This document shows positions 27,601-34,810 of a stretch of 64,000 nucleotides of DNA, piece by piece. Under the pieces are notes generated by a model. That model did not search any database. It saw only the letters and a list, made by a program, of their open reading frames with translations, and was not told where the DNA came from. This DNA is from Limisphaera sp026417315. Its GTDB lineage: Bacteria > Verrucomicrobiota > Verrucomicrobiia > Limisphaerales > Limisphaeraceae. Within the stretch, counting starts at the first letter, position 1. Each line of letters opens with the position of its first letter. A program made the position numbers and the translations under genes. The stretch lies in NCBI RefSeq assembly GCF_049537125.1, contig NZ_JBMVQY010000006.1, forward strand, positions 39,951-103,950. The letters run 5' to 3'.

Positions 27601-29284
27601 GAACCCAGCGCGAGAAGGTCAGCGCATTGCTGTAACCCAGGTCGGCCCATCCCCAGCCGCCCAAGCAGCCCCAAACCGGATGAACGCCGTGGCCAAACGT
27701 GCAATTGGACCCGTTGGGCCCGCCCCGGCGGCCCCAGGAGAAGACCGTCTTTTCGTCCTGCGGGGAGGGATCCCAGATCCAGGCTTCGATTGTTCGACTG
27801 GCGTTGCCGGCCATGCGTTCAGGAACATTGGGGCCGTAATACGAGGTTCCTTCGGGACCGGTTGTGCCGCCGCGGAAACCCACGCCCTTGACCCCGTCCA
27901 CTTCGATGACCTCGGGTACGTCCATCAAAGGGAAGAAGTCGCCCGGGATCGTGCCGGTGTTCGGCCAGGCCGACAAGGGGCCGAGGGGCAGGCTGGTGGC
28001 GTCCAAGTGAATCACCGGCGGCGGGGTCGGCGTGCTTTGAGGATTGGTCGGGTTGGATCCAAACTGGACCTCGGCGCCGTCCTGCCAGCCGTCGCCGTCG
28101 GTGTCGCGATTCAGCGGGTGGGTCCCGGTGTTGGTGGCACTCCCATAAACGCCGGTGTTGGTCTCCACGCCGTCCAACAGACCGTCACCGTCCGTGTCCG
28201 GATTGAGCGGATCGGTTCCGGTGTTGTTGCGATCCACCCAGACGCCGGTGTTGGTTTCGACGTTGTCGGCCAACCCGTCGGCGTCGGTGTCTGCCGCACG
28301 GGGATTGGTCCCGAGCTGGTATTCGCTGGTGTTGGTGAGACTGTCACCGTCCGGGTCTGCGCTCGCATCGTTGGCGCCCACGTTCAGGCTGTAGCGGCGT
28401 TCCCACCAGTCCGGCAGTCCGTCGGCGTCCACGTCCGAAAGACCGAACTGGACCCGTTCGGCTTCGAACTGGGCTTGGACCTGCTCGGGTGTCAGGGCCA
28501 CGTCGTGGACCCGGATCTTGGCAATCACGTTGGTGCCCACGCCGGCGTTGCTGGGATTCCCGTTGGCGTCGGTCTGGCGGGCCACCCGGAAGGGAATCGG
28601 AAAGCCACTGGCATCGACCGCCCAAGTGTTCAGTGGGGTGGCATAGGTCTCGGTGCTGCTGAGTTGTCCGTTGTAGTAGGCCCGGGCGGTACGGGTGGAA
28701 CCGTCGTAGGTGTACACAATGTAGGCCCAACGTGAAAAGGTCAGGGCGTTGCTGTACCCCAAATCGGCCCAGCCCCAGCCGCCCAGGCAGCCCCAAACGG
28801 GGTGGACGCCGTGGCCAAAGGTGCAGTTGGACCCGTCTGGACCACCGCGGCGCCCCCAGGAGAAGACCGTTTTTTCATCCTGCGGCGACGGATCCCAGAC
28901 CCAGGCTTCGATCGTGCGGCTGGCATTTCCGGCCAGACTCTCCGGCACGTTGGGTCCGTAATAGGAGGTGCCCTGGAGCCCCGGCGTGCCGCCGCGGAAC
29001 GCCACCCCGCGCACGCCGTCGACCTCGATCACTTCGGGTGTGTCCGCCCAGGGCACGAAATCGCCGCTGATCGTGCCGGTGTTGGGCCAGACGGGAAGGG
29101 GCCCCGGCGGCTGCGAGGTCGCGTCCAAATGGATGACGGTCGCAGCCGAAGCCGCAAATCCTGCCGCCATACAAGCGGCGACGACGAGAACCTGAAGCGC
29201 GGGAACGCGCGTGTGTTCAAGCAGGCCGAGACGGCCCGCGAGCCGTGCCTGCGTGTCCGCAGCGGAATGAATTCGGCTTTTCAT
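24692..29284 (-). CDS. Giant secreted LamG / calcium-repeat protein with AABB domain duplication
   Basis: 1530 residues. A signal peptide (ALQVLVVAACMAAGFAAS) is followed by four concanavalin-like LamG modules in two types. Type A occurs twice in tandem, offset by 374 residues (start VIHLDAT; GRRGGPxGSNCTFGHG). Type B follows twice (YWYRFEEGD, later HWLRFEETT; DMYWGN/DIYWGN). Modules are separated by thrombospondin type-3-like repeats (DTDGDGLLDGVETNTGV), which bind calcium in known proteins. The last ~58 residues form a small C-terminal domain ending RKFFRLVLP, also found in the protease at 60862. ATG at 29284; a TTG four codons upstream is possible. Probably surface-attached or released and sugar-binding; no catalytic residues seen. 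Confidence 0.85.
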   Translation of the reverse strand: MKSRIHSAADTQARLAGRLGLLEHTRVPALQVLVVAACMAAGFAASAATVIHLDATSQPPGPLPVWPNTGTISGDFVPWADTPEVIEVDGVRGVAFRGGTPGLQGTSYYGPNVPESLAGNASRTIEAWVWDPSPQDEKTVFSWGRRGGPDGSNCTFGHGVHPVWGCLGGWGWADLGYSNALTFSRWAYIVYTYDGSTRTARAYYNGQLSSTETYATPLNTWAVDASGFPIPFRVARQTDANGNPSNAGVGTNVIAKIRVHDVALTPEQVQAQFEAERVQFGLSDVDADGLPDWWERRYSLNVGANDASADPDGDSLTNTSEYQLGTNPRAADTDADGLADNVETNTGVWVDRNNTGTDPLNPDTDGDGLLDGVETNTGVYGSATNTGTHPLNRDTDGDGWQDGAEVQFGSNPTNPQSTPTPPPVIHLDATSLPLGPLSAWPNTGTIPGDFFPLMDVPEVIEVDGVKGVGFRGGTTGPEGTSYYGPNVPERMAGNASRTIEAWIWDPSPQDEKTVFSWGRRGGPNGSNCTFGHGVHPVWGCLGGWGWADLGYSNALTFSRWVHIVYTYDGGTRTARAYYNGQLSSTETYTSPLNTWAVDTSGFPIPFRVARQTDDNGNPSNSGIGTNVIAVIRVYDVALPAAQIQAHFEAERAKFGLSDVDEDGLPDWWERRYGLNVGANDAAADPDSDGLNSLAEYQAGTHPRNPDTDSDGLRDGVETNTGVWVSNQNTGTNPLNSDTDGDTLLDGVETNTGVYVSPTNTGTSPLRRDTDGDGWDDGGEIRSGSDPTSAQSQPLPGNWVQEVTRSNPKYWYRFEEGDPTQPALNSGSAGTAFNGFYGPGITAENFVSSVIISPAGKALEFTGPAAPNSTTKYVEILQEIPELVNYRPPATEKVTTVEYWVRTTQRGTHGNNAWQSPSILARESPGDGDMYWGNITATGDFVFSTSDLHEIRTVRDRNYAVTDGAWHHVVMVKKWYVNQPCVSILYVDGGAEEGGITITATTPAGNPSYQDLDAGIRRIGLTDNGELENVQFIGTLDEVAIYDRELTATEVRLHYRSVYLGDTDGDGMPDLWEVSYGLDPFRNDAAEDPDNDGLNNRGEYFRKTDPRNADTDGDGLLDAVETGTGVWTSATDTGTNPLNPDTDGDRLLDGVETNTGVYVSPSNTGTHPHRRDTDGDTFSDADEIAMGFNPNDAASKPAQPASWAEAVAADRPIHWLRFEETTTAQPLANLGSHASRYTVTFGPGIAPTDLGKPSAFPGLGRAIEFTGPPAPASTLKYIDFGAEIPELINLRVDELGQPKELEQGKAATVEYWFRTTHVGSQGNNTWQNPSILAHESPFDGDIYWGNFNAAGDFVFSTSDLHDIHVTNNYATDGRWHHVVMTKIWYNDRPCESRLFMDGGAEAGGITIYATTPAGAASGQDLDAGLRYLGLTQAGELGNVQYIGFLDEFVVYTNAFVEAQARLHYLAARGAPEPARLGFRWEGQTLTLVWTQGRLQSADEVTGPWSDVPGATSPYEVSLTANPRKFFRLVLP
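26900..29137 (-). repeat. Tandem ~1.12-kb coding duplication inside the LamG gene
   Basis: The type A module (about 28037-29137) is repeated at about 26900-28015. The encoded residues are largely identical, for example GHGVHPVWGCLGGWGWADL in both. A duplication of this size and similarity can be unequal in length between strains and can disturb short-read assembly. Confidence 0.8.
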
Positions 29285-29917
29285 GGGAGAAACCAAGCGG
29301 CAGTTGTGCGCACACGTGCCAAAAGCCCGGCGGCAACGCCACTTCCGGTCGGCCGCCCGGAACCCTGGCTGGCCGGATGGCGCGGAGAGCGGCTGCCTTG
29401 CTGAACCCGGGTTGCATTTCGCACGGTGCCAACTTTAGCGGGTCAAAGCCATTCGTCATGTGGCATAAAGTGGCCACATGGCGGGGTGGGCATCTCGACG
29501 GCGTTCCGACCCCTTGTTCGAACCGCCGGCCCCGCGGGCTCCGAGAAACGGCGTCACGGCCCCCTGACGCGCGGGGATAGGGGGTGGGTCGCACGGCTGC
29601 GACCGGCATGAATCGGCGGCTCGAGGGGCAGACTTTGGCCCTGTTTCGACTCAACAGGCGACTGCAGCAAAAGGCCCCGGGGGTGGCACAATCCCTCATC
29701 ATGCACCGGCTGCGCCCATCGCGTCATCGTTCCCCGTTGAGTCACCCGTGAGGCTTGGTCGCGGCCAGGGCAGGGTCCGGCAAGGCCGGCCCGGCCGGTG
29801 CGGGTTGTTGGGCTTTGGAAGGCTACAGGGGGCGCGGGGACACAGTGGAGGAATCCGGGCCGAAGAGACCACCTTGACAAAGCGACCCTGCCAGGGGGCC
29901 CGCGAAGAGAGCGGAGA
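29285..29917. other. Intergenic region upstream of the LamG gene
   Basis: 633 bases between two minus-strand genes. No gene seen. Contains the inverted repeat at 29457-29480 and a 10-bp palindrome TGTGCGCACA (29305-29314) about 20 bases before the LamG start codon; neither Shine-Dalgarno nor clear promoter boxes were found for the LamG gene. Confidence 0.45.
29457..29480. promoter_or_regulatory. Operator-like perfect inverted repeat
   Basis: CATGTGGC, 8 bases, GCCACATG: perfect 8-bp arms, with centre-to-centre spacing of 16 bp, suited to a dimeric regulator. It lies about 175 bases upstream of the LamG gene start. AT-richer than its surroundings. Confidence 0.4.
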
Positions 29918-31606
29918 TCAGTCTCCCGTCTGCCCGGCCACCCAGCGGATGGCTTGTTCCACGAGCTTGCGGTAGGCCGGATGTTCCCACGCGTTCCGGT
30001 CGTGGCCTCCCTGCAGATAGACCCAGCGGGACAATCCGTTGGTTTTGGCCCAGCCGACCACGGGGGTGCTTGTGGGCTCGTCGGTCGTCAACAGGGGCTT
30101 GACGCCGTTGGCCACCCAATAGTCCTTGTACGTTTCGTCCAGCACCTCGTAGTCCGACACTCCGCGCGTGACGGGGTGATGGGGATCGGCCACGCGCACG
30201 CGGAAGCGGACGTCGTGTTTATAGCTTGAGGCCGGGTGGGGACGACCTTCCAGGGTCATGGGTTTGAACAGATACCGGCCCCCCAGCAGTTCCGCGTAGT
30301 CGTCCCAGTCGCTGTACCCGGCCAGCGCATGGTGCAGGGCCACCACACCCTTGCCGCTGGTCGTGACCCGGACGAAATCCAGCCGGGCTTCGGCACTGAT
30401 CTGCTGCCACATGTCGTAAAGGACGATGACGTCGTACAGGTTGGTGTGCTCGGGACGGAACCAGGCATGAGCGTGCGGGTGTTCGACGATGCGGAAGGTC
30501 ATGTTGCTGAAACCGGCGAACATGGCATGGAAGGGGAGTCGGTCGAACCCGTGTCCCCCGGTGACCACCAAGAGGCGGAGCGGCCCGCTCGGACGCGGCA
30601 GGCGCTCCTGGAGTTTGCGTTGCAGGTAGCTGTCGGCGGGCGCTTGGGCCCAGGCCGTGAACCAAAGGTCCGCCAGCATCTGGGCGGCCCGCACCAACTG
30701 TTCCTCGAGCAGGAGCCGTCCCGCCTGGCCGTCCACGCCGATGCCGCTGAATTTGCCCTCTTTGTGTTGCTGGTAGAGTGGTTCCACCTGTCGGTGTTGT
30801 TCCATCAGCCAGGCTGTGATGGTGCGAAACAGTTCCTCCGGAGAGCGGGTCCCCTCCAACACCCGGGCCGGTCGGAGTCGGGATCGCAGAGACTCCACCT
30901 GCACTCCCCCGGTGCGTTCGAAAAACCCTCCGTCGATCCATGCGTGGATTCCGCGGTCTGTGGTGTATCCCTTGGGGTTCTCGCCGACCCAGCCGTGATG
31001 ATGCCGCGTGGTGTGGAGGGGTTGGGTGGCGTCGCCCACGAAGTGACTCAGGACGCCCATCGCATAGAGCACGTTTTGGCGGGCGTTATCCATCTCTTCG
31101 GACGTGCCCCCAAGGGTCTCGTACGCACGAAGATACGAGAAGGCCGACTTCAGATGGCCCACGCCCTCGGCGATGGTCCAAGGCAGAAATCCGGGAAACG
31201 CACGCGTGCGATCCCGATCCCGTGCCGGATCGATGGCCTCGAAACGTTCCGGATGGGCCGCACGCGCTGCCAGAACGCGGGCGGCAAATTCATAGCGAAA
31301 GACCGGCAGGTCGTCCGGCTTCAAGTCCAGCGCCTCCAAATCCTCCAGGTCGAGGTAATGATCGGCGGCGGTGGCATGACTGAAAACGACGTCCGAGGCG
31401 GCGTTGCGCCACCGGTCGGGTTCCCCCGAGAGAAACCGGACGCGTTCCCGAGCCGCCGGTTCAAACACGAAACCGGGATAATTCGTGGGCAACGCTGCAA
31501 ACGCCAGATCCACAATGGCCCGGTGCACCTCGTAGTCCCAGGCCCGCAGGCCGCCCCCGGTCAAGGCCCAGCCCAACATTGCCACCGCCAAACGCGTCGT
31601 TTTCAT
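29918..31606 (-). CDS. Secreted fusion of S1/P1-type zinc nuclease/phospholipase C domain with ThuA-like domain
   Basis: 562 residues. The signal peptide ends LRA|WDYEVH, so the mature protein would begin with Trp, which is the first zinc ligand in the S1/P1 nuclease and zinc phospholipase C families. Candidate ligands are W23, H28, D64, H83, H188, D192, H198, H221 and D225. The spacing of H188-D192-H198-H221-D225 equals that of P1 nuclease H116-D120-H126-H149-D153. Residues about 343-555 form a ThuA-like (glutamine amidotransferase fold) domain: LLVVTGGHGFD, HHALAGYSDW, LLGGRY, and PHHPVTRG. Function inferred only as periplasmic or extracellular hydrolysis, of nucleic acid or phosphoester, joined to a probable sugar-related domain. 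A promoter is proposed at 31622-31650. Confidence 0.8.
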   Translation of the reverse strand: MKTTRLAVAMLGWALTGGGLRAWDYEVHRAIVDLAFAALPTNYPGFVFEPAARERVRFLSGEPDRWRNAASDVVFSHATAADHYLDLEDLEALDLKPDDLPVFRYEFAARVLAARAAHPERFEAIDPARDRDRTRAFPGFLPWTIAEGVGHLKSAFSYLRAYETLGGTSEEMDNARQNVLYAMGVLSHFVGDATQPLHTTRHHHGWVGENPKGYTTDRGIHAWIDGGFFERTGGVQVESLRSRLRPARVLEGTRSPEELFRTITAWLMEQHRQVEPLYQQHKEGKFSGIGVDGQAGRLLLEEQLVRAAQMLADLWFTAWAQAPADSYLQRKLQERLPRPSGPLRLLVVTGGHGFDRLPFHAMFAGFSNMTFRIVEHPHAHAWFRPEHTNLYDVIVLYDMWQQISAEARLDFVRVTTSGKGVVALHHALAGYSDWDDYAELLGGRYLFKPMTLEGRPHPASSYKHDVRFRVRVADPHHPVTRGVSDYEVLDETYKDYWVANGVKPLLTTDEPTSTPVVGWAKTNGLSRWVYLQGGHDRNAWEHPAYRKLVEQAIRWVAGQTGD

Positions 31607-31621
31607 GGTTCGCCGTCGGCG

Positions 31622-31650
31622 ACACTATCGCCGGCGGCCGCGAAAAGCAA
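31622..31650 (-). promoter_or_regulatory. Proposed promoter of the nuclease-ThuA gene
   Basis: Minus strand: TTGCTT (31650-31645), 17 bases, TAGTGT (31627-31622), 15 bases to the ATG at 31606. Leader would be about 8 bases, with no Shine-Dalgarno. Confidence 0.4.
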
Positions 31651-32405
31651 AAGCAACCGTGGGCTTTTTCCAGCCGCAGGGCGAACTGCAGGGTCATGGC
31701 TTCCCCGATCGCACGGACCGGGGCCGGTCGGCATCGGGTTGTCACGGGGATCGTCGCCATGTTGCCATGGGATGGAGTTCCCCGAGCATGAAGCCGGGGT
31801 GGAGGCGGCCCCGTGCGCGCCCAAATAGATCGGCCAGGGATTGCCTCTACAGACGGAACAGACGCAGCGCCGATGGAACCCGCCCACCTTTCGGAGGCCG
31901 CGCGAACCTGGACGAGGAAACATCGAAGCCCATGAAGAGCCCCGGGGCGTCGCACGTTGCGGCGGGGTCCGAAGACGGACGCGGTCGCGGAGCGCGTTTG
32001 GTCGGAGATGCCCTGCCGACGGCCTCCAGGATCCAAGGGCCTTTCCCGTCGCATTCGGGAACCCGGCAAAGCGGGGATGCCACCTGTGGGCTGCCGTCTA
32101 TCCCGCTGGGGCTGGGGCTCCCCCGCGCCTTCCCAGCGGGTCCATTCAGAGCGGTTTCCAGGTAGTGGGTTGAAATTGCGGTGGGCGCGGCTTGGCCAAA
32201 ACCATGGCGAAAGCGACGCATCGGCGATTATCCCGCCGACTGCAAACCGGCTCGGATCGCCCCGGAGTGGGATCCGCGCCGCAGTTTTGGGGGGCTGGAT
32301 GGCGCTTTGCGCGACCGCCCGGTGCCTTCTTGTCTTCGATGCCGCCACACTACCACGCAAGCGAAGGAAGCCCGGGCTCCGGTTTGCGGCCCGCCGGCTG
32401 GGGAC

Positions 32406-32434
32406 TGGACGACCTTGCTCCTTTGGCCTAAGCT
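32406..32434 (+). promoter_or_regulatory. Proposed promoter of xseB-dxs
   Basis: TGGACG (32406-32411), 17 bases, TAAGCT (32429-32434), then 16 bases to the xseB ATG. The -35 is weak. Confidence 0.3.
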
Positions 32435-32450
32435 GCGCCCAGATTGCAGT

Positions 32451-32726
32451 ATGGCGAAATCGTCCAACAACGATCCCGTGCCGGCGCTCGAGGACCTGTC
32501 GTTCGAGGCAGCCTTGGAGCGCCTGGAAAGCATTGTCGAGGCCATGGAGAGTGGCGACCTGCCCCTGGAGAAGCTCCTGGCCGAATATGAACAGGGCATG
32601 AAACTGGCCTCGGTGTGTGCCCGCAAACTGGCGGAAGCGGAACTGAAAGTGCAGCAGCTGGAAAAGACGTCGGAAGGGCAGTTTCGCCTGAAACCCCTGG
32701 CCGCGGAGGAAACCCCGGAGGGCTGA
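32451..32726 (+). CDS. xseB: Exodeoxyribonuclease VII small subunit
   Basis: 91-residue XseB. The conserved block LSFEAALERLESIVEAMESG, DLPLEKLLAEYEQGMKLA, CARKLAEAELKVQQL matches the two-helix hairpin family. It binds the large subunit XseA, which degrades single-stranded DNA and is not encoded here. ATG at 32451 gives a normal length of about 80-90 residues with a short polar N-terminus. dxs follows 59 bases downstream; an xseB-(ispA)-dxs order is common in bacteria, which supports co-transcription. Confidence 0.9.
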   Translation: MAKSSNNDPVPALEDLSFEAALERLESIVEAMESGDLPLEKLLAEYEQGMKLASVCARKLAEAELKVQQLEKTSEGQFRLKPLAAEETPEG

Positions 32727-32785
32727 CGGTTGGGAGCAGATTCATTCTTTCCGGTTTGGCCCGGCCGACTTTGCGCCCGTACCCC

Positions 32786-34810
32786 ATGAAACGATACCTG
32801 GACATGGTTGACCATCCGCAGCACGTGAAGAACTTGACCCTGGAGCAGTTGGCGGTACTGGCCCAGGAAATCCGGGAAGAACTCATTCGCGTGCTGTCGG
32901 TCAACGGCGGTCATGTGGGCCCCAATCTGGGCGTGGTCGAATTGACCCTGGCCCTGCACCGGGTGTTCGAGACCCCGCGCGACAAGTTTGTTTGGGATGT
33001 CAGTCATCAGTGTTATGTGCACAAGATCCTGACCGGGCGGAAGAATCGATTTCACACCATCCGCACCACCGACGGGTTGAGCGGCTTTGCCAGCCGCAGC
33101 GAGAGCCCGCACGACTGCTACGGCGCCGGCCATGCGGGCACCGCCCTCTCCGCCGCTCTGGGGATGTGCGCCGCCCGGGACCGCCTGGGCACCAACGAAC
33201 ACATTGTCTGCATCTTCGGGGACGCGGCTCTCACCAACGGCATTTCGTACGAGGCGCTCAACAACATCGCCCAAACGACCCGCCGGTTCATCGGCATCCT
33301 CAACGACAACGAATACAGCATCGCCCGAAATGTGGGCGCCATTGCCAGGTATTTGAACCGTCTCATCACCCATCCGCGATACAACGCGTTTTCTCGGGAG
33401 TTTCAAAAGTTCCTGCTGAAACTGCCGAAGGGGGAGTTGGCGCTGAAACTGGCCCACAAAGCCGAGGAGGGCTTCAAGGGGGCCCTGGCGGGCGTGGGGC
33501 TTCGGCCCACCTCGGAAGTGTCGGGCCGGCCCCAGGACGCCGACGGTCGCGGCGGCTACGGCAACCCGGTGTTGTTCGAGGAAATGGGGCTGCGCTATCT
33601 CGGCCCCATCGACGGACACGACCTGCCCCTTTTGATCAGCACGCTGGAGTTCGCGAAAACCTGCGAAGAGCCGATTGTGATCCACGTGCTGACGCAGAAG
33701 GGTCGGGGATTCGAAGCCGCCATTCGCAATCCGGAGAAATTCCACGGGTCGGGTCCGTACGACATTCGCACGGGCGACTCACCCCCACCCAAGGCCGGCA
33801 CCCCCCCCAACTGGCAGGACGTGTTTGGCCAGGTGCTGGTCAAGCTTTGTCGGCAAAACAACTACCTGGTGGGCATTACGGCGGCCATGCCCAGTGGCAC
33901 CGGGCTGAAGCTGCTGGAGAAAACCTTTCCCGATCGTTACTTCGACGTCGGGATCGCCGAGGAGCACGCCGTCATTTTTGCCGCCGGCATGGCGACCATG
34001 GGATTCCGCCCGGTTTGCGCCATTTACTCCACGTTCCTGCAGCGGGCGTACGACTGCATCCACCACGATGTCTGCCTGCAGGATCTGCCGGTCATCTTTT
34101 GCATGGACCGCGCCGGCTTGTCCGCCAACGACGGCCCCACGCATCACGGGTTGTTCGATATCGCGTATCTCCGCTGCCTGCCCAACGTCATTGGCATGGC
34201 TCCGAAGGACGAGGACGAACTGCAGGACATGCTCTTTACCGCCACCCTGCAGTCCCACCCCTGTTTCATCCGTTACCCGCGCGGCCCGGCCGAAGGGGTG
34301 CCCCTGAAGGACCAGCCGCAGCCGTTGGAAATCGGAAAGGCCGAGGTTCTTCAACCTTTCAGCGGCCAGGGACATCCCCGGGCGGCCTTGTTCGCCCTGG
34401 GCAACATGCAATCAGTGGCGCGGAAAGCTGCGGAGCTTCTTCGGGCGGCGGGCTGGGACGTCGCTCTGATCAACCCGCGGTTTTTCAAGCCCCTGGACGC
34501 CGGCACCCACGAGTTCTTTGGTCGCACGGCGCACGTGGTGGCCACGTTGGAAGACCACGTGCTCATGGGCGGGTACGGGTCGGCTGTGCTCGAGCTTTAC
34601 AGCGACCGTGGCATCACCACGCCGGTGGTGCGCCTGGGCTGGCCGGACCAGTTCATCGAACACGCCAGCACGGTCGAGCACTTGCGGCGCAAGTACGGTT
34701 TGACCGCGGAACGGCTGGTGGAACAGATTCAGGCGGCCTGGGAGCGCGTTCAACAACCGGAACGGATCCCGGCCCCGGCGCTGGTGGCCGAGTGCGCCTC
34801 GGCAGGTTAG
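32786..34810 (+). CDS. dxs: 1-deoxy-D-xylulose-5-phosphate synthase
   Basis: First enzyme of the MEP isoprenoid pathway; thiamine-diphosphate enzyme joining pyruvate and glyceraldehyde 3-phosphate. 674 residues, a little longer than the usual ~630, owing partly to an insertion around GLRPTSEVSGRPQDADG. Seen are FVWDVSHQCYVHKILTGR (canonical GHQAYPHK is changed to SHQCYVHK), the cofactor motif CIFGDAALTNGISYEALNN...LNDNEYSI, and DVGIAEEHAV with the catalytic Glu. The substitutions near the first His suggest a divergent subgroup but the His is kept. Its stop codon overlaps that of glnE on the other strand. Supplies precursors for uppS and the prenyl synthase in this window. Confidence 0.93.
   Translation: MKRYLDMVDHPQHVKNLTLEQLAVLAQEIREELIRVLSVNGGHVGPNLGVVELTLALHRVFETPRDKFVWDVSHQCYVHKILTGRKNRFHTIRTTDGLSGFASRSESPHDCYGAGHAGTALSAALGMCAARDRLGTNEHIVCIFGDAALTNGISYEALNNIAQTTRRFIGILNDNEYSIARNVGAIARYLNRLITHPRYNAFSREFQKFLLKLPKGELALKLAHKAEEGFKGALAGVGLRPTSEVSGRPQDADGRGGYGNPVLFEEMGLRYLGPIDGHDLPLLISTLEFAKTCEEPIVIHVLTQKGRGFEAAIRNPEKFHGSGPYDIRTGDSPPPKAGTPPNWQDVFGQVLVKLCRQNNYLVGITAAMPSGTGLKLLEKTFPDRYFDVGIAEEHAVIFAAGMATMGFRPVCAIYSTFLQRAYDCIHHDVCLQDLPVIFCMDRAGLSANDGPTHHGLFDIAYLRCLPNVIGMAPKDEDELQDMLFTATLQSHPCFIRYPRGPAEGVPLKDQPQPLEIGKAEVLQPFSGQGHPRAALFALGNMQSVARKAAELLRAAGWDVALINPRFFKPLDAGTHEFFGRTAHVVATLEDHVLMGGYGSAVLELYSDRGITTPVVRLGWPDQFIEHASTVEHLRRKYGLTAERLVEQIQAAWERVQQPERIPAPALVAECASAG

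Larger units (their letters stand above)
31607..32450. other. Divergent intergenic region between nuclease-ThuA fusion and xseB
   Basis: 844 bases without a recognisable gene; open frames on both strands lack domains. It holds the proposed promoters of the flanking genes (31622-31650 minus and 32406-32434 plus) and nothing else I can support. Confidence 0.45.

Noticed and set aside
24803..28735. Very long open frame (about 1300 codons) on the plus strand opposite the LamG gene
   Set aside because: It mirrors the repeats of the LamG protein (many GVG, VRI, VTV words), has no domain of its own, and arises from the base composition of the DTDGDG repeats.
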